From: Nitrospirales bacterium
GTDB lineage: Bacteria; Nitrospirota; Nitrospiria; Nitrospirales; UBA8639
Assembly: GCA_013817135.1 (NCBI GenBank)
Contig: JACDDF010000131.1
Coordinates: 1-6,544, forward strand
Direction: 5' to 3'
Length of the DNA stretch: 6,544 nucleotides
Part shown: piece after piece, positions 1-6,544 of the stretch
How positions within the stretch are numbered: the first letter of the stretch is position 1
How the letters are laid out: each line of letters begins with the position of its first letter
Notes under the pieces: model-generated
The model's database searches: none
Seen by the model: the letters and a program-made list of their open reading frames with translations, nothing else
What the model was told of the DNA's origin: nothing
Translations under genes and position numbers: made by a program

Positions 1-30
1 CGACAGGATAATGCCTTGAGAAGAGTACAG

Positions 31-321
31 TTACTTTTTAACCCCCAAGATCGCATCTTTAGCCGCTTTGGCTACGCGGAATTTCACTACTCGTTTGGCT
101 GGGATTTTAATCGCAGCTCCAGTTTGGGGATTTCTGCCCATTCTGGCTTTTCGGTGCGCAAGTACTAGCTTGCCAACCCCAGGTACCACAAACGCATTTT
201 TGGCTTCTTTATAAGCCAAAGCAGCAAAATCATCAAGAATTTGCGTCGCAATTTTCTTGGTGACATCCGCTTTTTTAGCCAGGTGATCGGCAATCTGCGA
301 CTTTGTCATGGCCTTTCCCAT
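31..321 (-). CDS. HU-family DNA-binding protein (nucleoid-associated, 96 aa)
   Basis: HU/IHF proteins are small basic dimers that bend and compact DNA in the nucleoid. Seen here: an N-terminal helical part (residues 5-45, beginning MTKSQIADHLAKKADVTKK) followed by the beta-arm signature at about residues 48-74. That signature contains PGVGKLVL, then RKARMGRNPQTG, with the Pro65 that intercalates into DNA in this family. A basic C-terminal helix ends in GVKK. The length of 96 aa is normal for HU. The start ATG at 321 is chosen because GAGGAGG lies 8 bases upstream. The reading frame stays open to 453, but the extra 44 residues have no HU character. An ATG at 327 is only 2 bases from the ribosome binding site, and the one at 309 is too far away. 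It is transcribed alone and leftward from a near-consensus promoter. HU versus IHF cannot be settled by eye, but a homodimeric HU is most likely. Confidence 0.95.
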   Translation of the reverse strand: MGKAMTKSQIADHLAKKADVTKKIATQILDDFAALAYKEAKNAFVVPGVGKLVLAHRKARMGRNPQTGAAIKIPAKRVVKFRVAKAAKDAILGVKK

Positions 322-329
322 ACACATTT

Positions 330-336
330 CCTCCTC
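330..336 (-). promoter_or_regulatory. Ribosome binding site of the HU gene
   Basis: On the minus strand this reads GAGGAGG, a near-perfect anti-16S match, 8 bases upstream of the ATG at 321. It decides the start of the HU gene against the longer in-frame alternatives reaching 453 and against the ATG at 327. Confidence 0.85.
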
Positions 337-464
337 ATTTGAATTGTTTAGTAAGAGACACCATTTGTTGATTCTAAAATTCCAAGGAAGGATTGCCTTG
401 TCTGTCATTTTGGAGAAAGGGTTTAACGCGGGAACACCTTTCCCCTCTGTCACAACGGCGCCAG

Positions 465-493
465 AGTCTAACGAATGGCTAAAAAACTGTCAA
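465..493 (-). promoter_or_regulatory. Predicted sigma-70-type promoter of the HU gene
   Basis: Read leftward, a perfect -35 box TTGACA (493-488) is followed after exactly 17 bases by TAGACT (470-465), a -10 box with 4 of 6 matches including the conserved TA and final T. Transcription would begin near 458, giving an untranslated leader of about 137 bases. A second -10-like box, TAGAAT (376-371), lies in that leader but has no good -35 partner. The prediction is by inspection only. Confidence 0.6.
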
Positions 494-570
494 CAAAAAA
501 CAAGCCCAGTGCGGGGAATATTCTTTTACCATAAGTTTCCCAATGATTCTTCTGCCTTGCTGCCTCGGCT

Positions 571-584
571 TTTACCACGGTAAA
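571..584. repeat. Short perfect palindrome, possible operator
   Basis: TTTACC, two bases (AC), then GGTAAA form a perfect 6-bp inverted repeat. It lies 71 bases upstream of the start at 656 and well upstream of the HU promoter. It sits in a position where a regulator of the rightward gene could bind. A short palindrome can occur by chance, so the regulatory reading is an inference. Confidence 0.3.
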
Positions 585-655
585 GTAGCCAGATTACACA
601 TTTTACTTATTTTAGTCATACGTGCAATTGGCACAACACTCATGAGGCATTGATC

Positions 656-1258
656 ATGGCAAAAGAATTACCTGTTCTCCCATCCCCCAAACAATCAGAA
701 ACTCCCGAAAAGGAAGAACTGACGTATTCACGGGTGTTTTGCACGCGGGAAGATAGCCCCCCCCTGAAGTTGCTTCTGGACTTTCTCAAATCCAAAAATC
801 AGGTTCCGCTGATTCCCAAAATGGATCCGGCCGCCCTGGAAGATTGGGATTGGGTACATATATCACTTGGTTATAGCCGGGAGAGGAAACCCATTCAGTT
901 ATTTTGCGTGCGCAACCGTGGTACCTATCAGGACGTGTTTGAAGGAGAAAAAACCTCTTTTTTCAATCGCATAACTGTCTTTGATGATGTCGAAGCTGAG
1001 ATCGCCCGAGAATGTATTTCAACAGCTCGTTTCATTGCCACCACCCAAATGGTGAAAAAAGATATGACTGATGAGGGCTATGATTTTAACGGATGGATTC
1101 TGGAATTTTTTCAGGAAAACTGTAATGGCATTGTGCAAATCGACGGACAGGGGTTTTTTTCCCCGAAGGGCGATCTCATCGTGGATATGGAAGAAGTCGC
1201 TGAAACAGGCGATGATATTGCCCCTACACCCAAAACGGATACACAAACATTGGCCTAA
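656..1258 (+). CDS. Uncharacterised 200-aa cytosolic protein
   Basis: I do not recognise the family. The start ATG at 656 is chosen because TGAGG (643-647) lies 8 bases upstream; an in-frame TTG at 650 would add two residues with worse spacing. The product has no signal peptide or membrane segment, so it is probably cytosolic. Residues 1-25 are rich in Pro, Glu and Lys and look disordered. Residues about 26-178 look like a folded alpha/beta domain with alternating hydrophobic stretches, including WDWVHISLGY (64-73), IQLFCVRNRG (80-89) and GIVQIDGQGFF (158-168) followed by a SPKGDLIVDM strand. The tail from 179 on is acidic, then Thr-rich. Four cysteines (29, 84, 120, 156) are scattered rather than forming a metal-binding motif. 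The two Trp at 64 and 66 and the DGQGFFSPKGD turn look like the best conserved-motif candidates. It stands alone, divergent from HU and convergent with the amidohydrolase, so context gives no function. Confidence 0.8.
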   Translation: MAKELPVLPSPKQSETPEKEELTYSRVFCTREDSPPLKLLLDFLKSKNQVPLIPKMDPAALEDWDWVHISLGYSRERKPIQLFCVRNRGTYQDVFEGEKTSFFNRITVFDDVEAEIARECISTARFIATTQMVKKDMTDEGYDFNGWILEFFQENCNGIVQIDGQGFFSPKGDLIVDMEEVAETGDDIAPTPKTDTQTLA

Positions 1259-1271
1259 GAATCATTATAGT

Positions 1272-2591
1272 TCAATGCTGTTCAGGAGAAGCGCTTGTTC
1301 CGAGGGCCAAGTCCACGCAGCCCGAAAATGTACGTTGCCTCATACCCGGAAGTCCATTGCGATAGGCCCATCCATCTTTCAACACCTCCACGAGGGCTCC
1401 GTTTTCAAAGCGTGACGGGTCATCAACCACATCTTCCCGGCACACCAAAATGTCAGCGCGTTTCCCCTCCACAAGTGTTCCCGTATCAGTTTGTCCAAGT
1501 TGATCTGCCGCCAACCCCGTCGCTCCGAACCATGCTGCCAGAGGCGGTATGCCCTCTGCGATCAACGCAACCAACTCCATGTAATTCCGGCCATGCATAT
1601 CGGGTAATACCGGATCAGTTCCAGCCAACAGTTTGAGCCCGCTGGCCTGCGCGGATTTGACTGCATGAGCATGGCTCTCCGCCACCTGTTGAACTTTGGC
1701 GCGAATGAAGGCATTGAATCCCTCTGATTGGGCCAATCTCTGCCCCACCCATGCAGTCGGAGTCACCACACACCCCTTCGCATACGCGAGTTCGGCCAGA
1801 TCCTCATTCATAAATGAAATATGTTGGATATCTTTCACTCCAGCCTGAATGGCCAGCTTGATGCCATTCTGACTATGGGCATGGGCCGCCACATACATCC
1901 CACGCCCAGCCGCTTCATCACAAATCGCTTCCATTTCCTCAAGGGTAAAATCCCGATGCTCCAAATGGTCGGAAGGGGACACCACGCCCGGGCTGGCACA
2001 AATTTTCACAAGATCGCCCCCGCAGGCGGCAATCTCCCTTACCCGCTTTCGACATTCCCACGGTCCATCGACGATACTGGACGGACGACCGGGACCAGCC
2101 GGCCACAAACGGGAAAGCGCCCCACAGCAACGATCCGGCCCTCGAAAATCCGCATGCCCTCCGGTGGTGGAGAGCATACAAATAGCCAACTTGAGACGTG
2201 GACCCAACACCACCCCCTGGTCCACGAGACGCTTCAGGACAGAGGTGGCTCCACCCACATCCCGCAGTGTCGTCACGCCTCCCTGTACTAATGTGCGATA
2301 TAAGATACGTTCGGCCAAAAACGGGGCCTCTGGGGAATTCATTCGCTCCAGTTCAACATTTCCCACTCCCCAAAGGGTCACATGCCCATGACAGTCGATA
2401 AGGCCAGGGGTGACGGTATAGGTCGCGCAGTCGATCCGATGAACATCAGATCCTTGCGGACGAGCGGGGTTATGAGGAGAAACCGCCTTAATGGTTCCAT
2501 CATCAATCCACACATCAACTCGTTCGTGAATAGACCTGGGCGTTGCGGACGTCCCATCATAGAGTTTGTGAATATTTGAGAGAACAATCAT
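1272..2591 (-). CDS. Metal-dependent amidohydrolase, imidazolonepropionase / Xaa-Pro dipeptidase-like group (439 aa)
   Basis: Amidohydrolases of this group (COG1228-like) hydrolyse cyclic amides or N-blocked dipeptides using one or two metal ions in a TIM barrel. The expected ligands are all visible. HxH is in LIDCHGH (His68, His70), and the likely carboxylated lysine is in GGDLVKICASPG (Lys196). Two further histidines are in YVAAHAHS (His237) and DIQHISFM (His257), and the catalytic aspartate is in LLAGTDPVL (Asp326). A small beta-sandwich is built from the N-terminal 60 residues and the C-terminal part (GTLVEGKRADILV). STTGGHAD (141-148) is also typical. The length of about 440 aa fits the family. 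ATG 2591 is preferred over the adjacent in-frame GTG 2594 because the GAGGAGA ribosome binding site then has better spacing. There is no signal peptide, so it should be cytosolic. The substrate cannot be read from sequence. A true imidazolonepropionase is less likely, since no histidine-degradation genes are adjacent. Confidence 0.88.
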   Translation of the reverse strand: MIVLSNIHKLYDGTSATPRSIHERVDVWIDDGTIKAVSPHNPARPQGSDVHRIDCATYTVTPGLIDCHGHVTLWGVGNVELERMNSPEAPFLAERILYRTLVQGGVTTLRDVGGATSVLKRLVDQGVVLGPRLKLAICMLSTTGGHADFRGPDRCCGALSRLWPAGPGRPSSIVDGPWECRKRVREIAACGGDLVKICASPGVVSPSDHLEHRDFTLEEMEAICDEAAGRGMYVAAHAHSQNGIKLAIQAGVKDIQHISFMNEDLAELAYAKGCVVTPTAWVGQRLAQSEGFNAFIRAKVQQVAESHAHAVKSAQASGLKLLAGTDPVLPDMHGRNYMELVALIAEGIPPLAAWFGATGLAADQLGQTDTGTLVEGKRADILVCREDVVDDPSRFENGALVEVLKDGWAYRNGLPGMRQRTFSGCVDLALGTSASPEQH

Positions 2592-2596
2592 CACAT

Positions 2597-2603
2597 TCTC
2601 CTC
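2597..2603 (-). promoter_or_regulatory. Ribosome binding site of the amidohydrolase gene
   Basis: On the minus strand this reads GAGGAGA. From its AGGAG core (2602-2598) there are 6 bases to the ATG at 2591 but only 3 to the GTG at 2594. This favours the ATG as start. Confidence 0.75.
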
Positions 2604-2826
2604 TTCAAGATATAAATGTTATTAACTCCCCCCAGATTTCTCTACCGTATATGCGTCAAGATCCGCAACACATTCGAACAACCTCATTCCTGTGCAACTC
2701 TTCCCGACAAACAAGGGATGTTCGGCGCCTCCCCTCTGAGCACCACTCAATCTGATCGCGTTCATTTTTTAACACTTGGCAATAAATCACATCAATAGGA
2801 TTTGTCGGCATGGAAATTTTGCGGAT

Positions 2827-2855
2827 TTATCATAAACATGATAATCTTCGAAGAT
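2827..2855. repeat. Two abutting palindromes upstream of gcvP, candidate operator
   Basis: The first palindrome is TTATCAT (2827-2833), AAAC, ATGATAA (2838-2844): a perfect 7-bp inverted repeat. The second is the perfect 12-bp palindrome ATCTTCGAAGAT (2844-2855), sharing base 2844 with the first. Both overlap -10-like hexamers (TATCAT, GATAAT). They lie about 190-215 bases upstream of the gcvP start, and about 235-265 bases from the amidohydrolase start on the other side. Binding sites for a dimeric regulator are a natural reading, but no regulator can be named. Confidence 0.4.
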
Positions 2856-2913
2856 ATTGACTCATCTCTTTTCTCTATTCACGAGAGACGCATGTGTCAG
2901 TTATGTTTTCTTC

Positions 2914-2934
2914 CGAGTGCCGCTCGAATTTTTT
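2914..2934 (+). terminator. Weak intrinsic-terminator-like hairpin in the gcvP leader
   Basis: CGAGT (2914-2918), a 3-base loop, and GCTCG (2922-2926) form a 5-bp stem with one G-T pair at the tip. It is followed two bases later by six T (2929-2934). The order of stem then T-run works only on the plus strand. No plus-strand gene ends upstream, so if real it would act on a leader or small RNA started near 2800-2870, ahead of gcvP. The stem is short, so it may be fortuitous. Confidence 0.3.
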
Positions 2935-3042
2935 CACCATTGATCCCGAACAAGAACCCGTTATTTCCTCAACACGGTTAACGCAGCAAACTTCCTATCT
3001 GCTTGATAGATAACCTTCCCATCACATGAGGTGTAGACAGGC

Positions 3043-5895
3043 ATGACCACGTTCGCCCACCGCCATATCGGATCCAGTGAGAGCCAAATCCAAGAAATGT
3101 TGGGAACGCTGGGGCTCTCTTCCCTCGATGCCCTTGTGCAAGCCACGATCCCACAGGATATTCGCCTCGCCCGGTCCTTGAATTTGCCCCCGGCACAATC
3201 GGAAGAAGAGGTGCTGGCTGAACTCCGCCACCTGAGCGCACGGAATCAGATCTATCGATCATTTCTCGGCATGGGCTATTACGATTGCCTGACCCCACCG
3301 GTGATTGGACGGAACATTCTGGAAAATCCCGCGTGGTATACCCAATACACGCCCTATCAAGCAGAAATTGCCCAGGGACGATTGGAGGCGTTGCTCAATT
3401 TCCAAACAATGGTCGCCGATCTAACCGCCCTTCCCCTGGCTAATGCCTCACTGTTAGACGAAGCCACGGCGGCGGCGGAAGCCATGAGTATGTGCCGGGC
3501 GCTCAGCACCCTGCAGGGACGGACCTTTTTCGTCGCGGATGATTGTCATCCGCAAATCATTGGCGTCCTGCAGACTCGAGCCAGGCCCTTGAATATCTCA
3601 ATTACCCTGGGGAATCCAGACACATTAAATTTTGCAAACGATGAGACCTTCGGCATTCTCCTCTCCTATCCGTCCACTAACGGTACGCTCCGCTCTTATG
3701 AGGCCTTGGTTCACAAAGCACATGAATCCGGGGCACTCGTCGTGGTCAGTACCGATCTCCTCGCCCTGACCCTCTTAGTGCCACCGGGAGAATGGGGAGC
3801 GGATATTGCGGTGGGGTCGTCGCAACGATTTGGAGTTCCGCTGGGCTATGGCGGTCCCCATGCGGCATTTCTGGCGACAAAAGAGGCCTTTAAACGACAC
3901 ATCCCCGGCCGGATGGTGGGAGTTTCCAAGGACGCTCACGGTCAAAAGGCGTATCGCCTGGCCCTCCAAACCCGGGAGCAACATATCCGGCGCGATCGAG
4001 CGACGAGTAACATTTGTACTGCACAGGTGCTGCTGGCAAATATTGCCGGCATGTATGCGGTCTACCATGGCCCAGATGGATTAAAGAGCATCGCCACCAC
4101 TGTTCATCACCTCACTGCGCTCACAGCCGCCGGTCTTCGTCGCTTGGGATGTCAACTCGACTCCAGTGCCTTCTTTGATACCCTCCGGGTTCGGTGCCCT
4201 CACCTGAGCCCGGCCAAAATAATTAAGAATGGTCAGCGGAATTTCATCAATCTTCGGGAATATGCCGACGGGTCCTTTGGTATCGCGTTGGACGAAGCGA
4301 CCACCATCACAGACGTGAGTCAACTCCTGACCCTCTTTACCGACAAGGAGTCACTTCCCTTCTCCTTAAACGATCTGACGGAACAGCTCGGTTCATCCAT
4401 CCCAACGACCTTTCAGCGACATTCTCCTTTTCTCACCCATCCTGTTTTTCACGATTATCATTCCGAGCACGAATTGCTCAGGTATATGTATCGGCTACAA
4501 TCGAAAGACCTCTCGCTCGTCCATTCCATGATTCCATTAGGATCATGCACCATGAAACTCAATGCGACGGCGGAGATGGTTCCCGTGACATGGCCGGAAT
4601 TCAGTCGGTTACACCCTTTTGCCCCCAGCGACCAGGCGCAAGGGTATCAGTCGTTGTTTCAGCAATTGGAAGCATGGCTCGCCGAGATCACCGGGTTTGA
4701 GGCTGTTTCACTTCAGCCCAACGCCGGCTCGCAAGGGGAATATGCCGGATTGATGGTCATCAGGGCCTATCAAGAAGAGCGGGGGCAAGGGCAACGAAAT
4801 ATCTGCCTCATTCCGGTATCCGCTCACGGGACCAACCCTGCGAGTGCGATTATCGCCGGATTGAAGGTCGTTCCGGTCGCATGTGATAGCCATGGAAACA
4901 TCGACATTCAGGATTTAGAAGCCAAGTCAGCGCAATACCATGACACCCTCGCCTGTTTAATGGTGACATACCCATCCACCCATGGCGTGTTTGAAGAAGC
5001 CATTCGCAAGATCTGTGAAACTGTCCATACTCACGGAGGTCAGGTGTATTTGGATGGCGCCAATATGAATGCCATGGTTGGCCTGGTCCGCCCGGGTGCG
5101 ATTGGCGCCGATGTGTGCCATCTCAACCTGCACAAAACCTTTTGCATCCCCCACGGTGGCGGAGGCCCAGGGATGGGGCCCATTGCCGTCGCATCTCACT
5201 TGGCCCCCTTTCTACCAGGTCATCCTTTGGTCCAGGTGGGAGGAGCAAAAGGAATCGGACCCATCGCCGCTGCCCCGTATGGTAGCCCGAATATTCTTCC
5301 TATCTCGTGGGTCTTCATTAAACTCATGGGCGGTGATGGACTCACAAAAGCCTCACAAGTGGCCATCTTAAATGCAAACTATATGGCCAACCGTTTGGAT
5401 AAATATTATCCGATGCTTTTTGCCGGAAAAAACGGCATGGCGGCCCACGAATTTATTTTAGATCTTCGCCCTTTCAAAAAATCAGCGGACATTGAAGTGG
5501 AAGATGTGGCCAAACGGCTCATGGATTTCGGATTTCATGCTCCCACCATTTCGTGGCCCGTCCCCGGCACCATGATGATCGAGCCAACCGAAAGTGAATC
5601 CAAGGCGGAATTAGACCGGTATTGCGATGCGCTCATCCTGATCCGCCAGGAAATTTCCGCGATTGAGGAGGGACGCCTCCCTCGCGACAATAATCCCTTA
5701 AAACATGCGCCCCATACTATTGAGATCATCGCCCAATCCGAATGGCCACACCCCTATACCCGCGAAACCGCTGCATTTCCAGCTCCCTGGTTACGGCAGC
5801 ATAAATTTTGGCCATCTGTCTCCAGAATCGATAACGTTTATGGAGATCGGAATTTGGTCTGTACCTGTCCGCCCATGGAATCCTATCCTTCCTAA
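3043..5895 (+). CDS. gcvP: Glycine dehydrogenase (decarboxylating), P-protein of the glycine cleavage system (950 aa)
   Basis: GcvP is the PLP enzyme that decarboxylates glycine and passes the aminomethyl group to the lipoyl arm of GcvH; with GcvT and Lpd this yields CO2, ammonia, NADH and methylene-tetrahydrofolate. The protein is the fused single-chain form. The N-lobe is about residues 1-435, starting with [17 protein letters not shown] and containing [13 protein letters not shown] (264-276), and has no PLP lysine. The C-lobe shows SCTMKLN (501-507), [13 protein letters not shown] (558-570), [10 protein letters not shown] (593-602), DGANMNA (671-677) and HLNLHKTF with PLP-binding Lys698, followed by the Gly-rich [10 protein letters not shown]. 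The C-terminus has the usual [17 protein letters not shown] (928-944). Length is normal, with no frameshift or missing key residue. The start is supported by GAGGTG (3028-3033), 9 bases upstream. gcvT, gcvH and lpd are not in the window, so it is separate from at least its immediate partners here. Confidence 0.98.
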   Translation: MTTFAHRHIGSSESQIQEMLGTLGLSSLDALVQATIPQDIRLARSLNLPPAQSEEEVLAELRHLSARNQIYRSFLGMGYYDCLTPPVIGRNILENPAWYTQYTPYQAEIAQGRLEALLNFQTMVADLTALPLANASLLDEATAAAEAMSMCRALSTLQGRTFFVADDCHPQIIGVLQTRARPLNISITLGNPDTLNFANDETFGILLSYPSTNGTLRSYEALVHKAHESGALVVVSTDLLALTLLVPPGEWGADIAVGSSQRFGVPLGYGGPHAAFLATKEAFKRHIPGRMVGVSKDAHGQKAYRLALQTREQHIRRDRATSNICTAQVLLANIAGMYAVYHGPDGLKSIATTVHHLTALTAAGLRRLGCQLDSSAFFDTLRVRCPHLSPAKIIKNGQRNFINLREYADGSFGIALDEATTITDVSQLLTLFTDKESLPFSLNDLTEQLGSSIPTTFQRHSPFLTHPVFHDYHSEHELLRYMYRLQSKDLSLVHSMIPLGSCTMKLNATAEMVPVTWPEFSRLHPFAPSDQAQGYQSLFQQLEAWLAEITGFEAVSLQPNAGSQGEYAGLMVIRAYQEERGQGQRNICLIPVSAHGTNPASAIIAGLKVVPVACDSHGNIDIQDLEAKSAQYHDTLACLMVTYPSTHGVFEEAIRKICETVHTHGGQVYLDGANMNAMVGLVRPGAIGADVCHLNLHKTFCIPHGGGGPGMGPIAVASHLAPFLPGHPLVQVGGAKGIGPIAAAPYGSPNILPISWVFIKLMGGDGLTKASQVAILNANYMANRLDKYYPMLFAGKNGMAAHEFILDLRPFKKSADIEVEDVAKRLMDFGFHAPTISWPVPGTMMIEPTESESKAELDRYCDALILIRQEISAIEEGRLPRDNNPLKHAPHTIEIIAQSEWPHPYTRETAAFPAPWLRQHKFWPSVSRIDNVYGDRNLVCTCPPMESYPS

Positions 5896-5962
5896 TTCAC
5901 CGGTTTGCCATACGGAAACTCCATCTATTTTCTCTCCCTAATAACTACCCAGGCCCAGTCAT

Positions 5963-6544
5963 TTGAAAATATCCGGCCCCCACAACCTGTTAATCGGGAT
6001 GCTGATTGGGATCCTCACAGGCATCCTGGTGGGAGGCCTCATCCCATCCTTGGGATTGGGCATCCAATTCCTGGGTGATGTATTTCTTCAGGCGTTATTT
6101 GCTCTTGTGGTGCCATTGGTGGTGAGTTCCATGATTGTGGGAATCGCCAGCTTGGGTGATGTTCGACAATTGGGACCTCTCGGGATTCGAACCGTGCTGT
6201 TTTTCATGACCACCACGGGTCTGGCCGTCCTGGTTGGATTGATCCTGGTGATTGTCCTTCATCCCGGGGTGCCACTCGAGCAACTACCTAACGGAACCGC
6301 ACCCGCTCCGCCCTCGGAGGTTTCCTTACAGATGAAGGACCAACCGACCTCCCTCGTCGATCTGTTCAAAACTATTCTCACCAGCTTAGTGCCAAAAAAT
6401 CTGTTTGCCGCCATGGCAGAAACGCAAATCTTACCGTTGATTGTCTTCGCATTGATCTTTGGTGGCGTCCTTACCACCATCGGAGAAAATGGCATCCTGG
6501 TCATTCGCTTATTCGAAGGAATTAACGAGGCCATGATGGCCATC
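5963..6544 (+). CDS. Dicarboxylate/amino acid:cation symporter (DAACS family), 5' part, cut by window end
   Basis: The frame is open for 194 codons to the last base, so the C-terminal half lies outside the window. Members of this family (GltP, DctA, SstT) are inner-membrane carriers importing glutamate, aspartate, C4-dicarboxylates or serine with Na+ or H+. Seen here: a first membrane segment at about residues 8-28 (NLLIGMLIGILTGILVGGLI). A second lies at 36-64, with the family pattern FLQALFALVVPLVVSSMIVGIASLGD. A third lies at about 76-99 (VLFFMTTTGLAVLVGLILV). After a hydrophilic loop a fourth begins in ETQILPLIVFALIFGGVL (153-170). TTG 5963 is chosen as start because it gives MKISGPHNLLIG ahead of a complete first helix; ATG 5999 would cut that helix. 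The ribosome binding site is weak (AGG 5951-5953, 9 bases away). It follows gcvP by 67 bases on the same strand with no terminator visible, so co-transcription is possible. The substrate cannot be told, because the binding-site region is missing. Confidence 0.85.
   Translation, partial: MKISGPHNLLIGMLIGILTGILVGGLIPSLGLGIQFLGDVFLQALFALVVPLVVSSMIVGIASLGDVRQLGPLGIRTVLFFMTTTGLAVLVGLILVIVLHPGVPLEQLPNGTAPAPPSEVSLQMKDQPTSLVDLFKTILTSLVPKNLFAAMAETQILPLIVFALIFGGVLTTIGENGILVIRLFEGINEAMMAI

Larger units (their letters stand above)
322..655. other. Divergent intergenic region between the HU gene and the 200-aa protein gene
   Basis: This 334-base stretch has no supported gene. It holds the HU ribosome binding site and promoter on the minus strand. 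Within the predicted HU leader there is a small inverted repeat, CAAGG (383-387) with CCTTG (396-400). Nearer the rightward gene there is a perfect palindrome at 571-584. No convincing promoter was found for the rightward gene: the T/A-rich stretch 600-615 offers TATTTT (608-613) but no matching -35 box at a normal distance. The open reading frame crossing this region on the plus strand (308-583) has no recognisable protein and overlaps the HU regulatory sequence, so it is not called. Confidence 0.7.
2592..3042. other. Divergent intergenic region upstream of gcvP and the amidohydrolase
   Basis: This 451-base region holds no supported protein gene and no tRNA. On the right half it carries two abutting palindromes (2827-2855), a terminator-like hairpin (2914-2934), a small inverted repeat CTATC/GATAG (2995-2999 with 3005-3009) and the gcvP ribosome binding site GAGGTG (3028-3033). 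Promoter-like hexamers exist (TTGGCA 2776-2781, TATCAT 2828-2833, GATAAT 2840-2845, TTGACT 2857-2862), but none forms a well-spaced pair, so no promoter is called. The conserved core of the glycine riboswitch is not seen. A 29-codon open frame (2892-2981) starts at an ATG in the leader, without a strong ribosome binding site. Confidence 0.65.

Noticed and set aside
322..453. In-frame N-terminal extension of HU to 140 residues
   Set aside because: The extra residues have no HU character, the strong ribosome binding site lies inside the extension at 330-336, and 96 residues is the normal family length.
308..583. Plus-strand open frame across the HU promoter region
   Set aside because: It starts inside the HU gene on the opposite strand, has no ribosome binding site or recognisable domain, and covers the HU promoter.
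1821..2291. 156-codon plus-strand open frame antisense to the amidohydrolase
   Set aside because: It lies entirely opposite a well-supported enzyme gene, and its composition (rich in Pro, His, Arg, Thr) is that of a codon shadow.
2543..2798. Overlapping small plus-strand open frames upstream of gcvP
   Set aside because: They have no recognisable protein features or ribosome binding sites and partly overlap the 5' end of the amidohydrolase gene.
2750..3042. Glycine riboswitch upstream of gcvP
   Set aside because: The region was read for the conserved purine-rich core and paired aptamer pattern of glycine riboswitches, and none was seen. A covariance-model search would settle it.
656..5895. 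Possible new multi-gene defence or mobile system
   Set aside because: No nuclease, helicase, transposase, integrase, toxin-antitoxin pair, reverse transcriptase, direct-repeat array or flanking tRNA was found. The recognised genes are metabolic and housekeeping.
6095..6543. Minus-strand open frames opposite the symporter
   Set aside because: The plus-strand frame encodes a clear DAACS membrane protein continuously to the window end. The antisense frames are shadows rich in His, Asn and Gln with no family resemblance.

Overview
The window reads as an ordinary chromosomal segment of a Gram-negative-type bacterium with roughly balanced base composition. The HU protein (MTKSQIADHLAKK... with a GRNPQTG arm) and the mix of genes remind me of Nitrospira-like (Nitrospirota) genomes. 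That is an impression from family resemblance, not a proven assignment. No mobile element, CRISPR array, tRNA, rRNA or phage gene was seen.

Layout from left to right: (1) an HU-family nucleoid protein on the minus strand (31-321), with a good sigma-70-type promoter and a strong ribosome binding site. (2) A divergent intergenic region (322-655). (3) A plus-strand gene for a 200-residue protein I do not recognise (656-1258). (4) Convergent with it, only 13 bases away, a minus-strand amidohydrolase with a complete metal-ligand set (1272-2591). (5) A 451-base divergent intergenic region (2592-3042) holding two abutting palindromes and a weak terminator-like hairpin in the leader of the next gene. 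(6) gcvP, the full-length single-chain glycine decarboxylase (3043-5895). (7) The first 194 codons of a dicarboxylate/amino acid:cation symporter (5963 to the window end), probably starting at TTG and cut by the window edge.

Functionally the genes are mostly housekeeping: nucleoid structure, hydrolysis of an unknown small cyclic-amide or peptide-like substrate, glycine cleavage into one-carbon units, and uptake of an organic or amino acid. gcvP and the symporter are co-directional 67 bases apart and may be co-transcribed. The other glycine-cleavage genes (gcvT, gcvH, lpd) are not in the window. I found no convincing new multi-gene system. The points most worth a second look are the palindrome pair and hairpin upstream of gcvP, the unrecognised 200-residue protein, and the substrate of the amidohydrolase.
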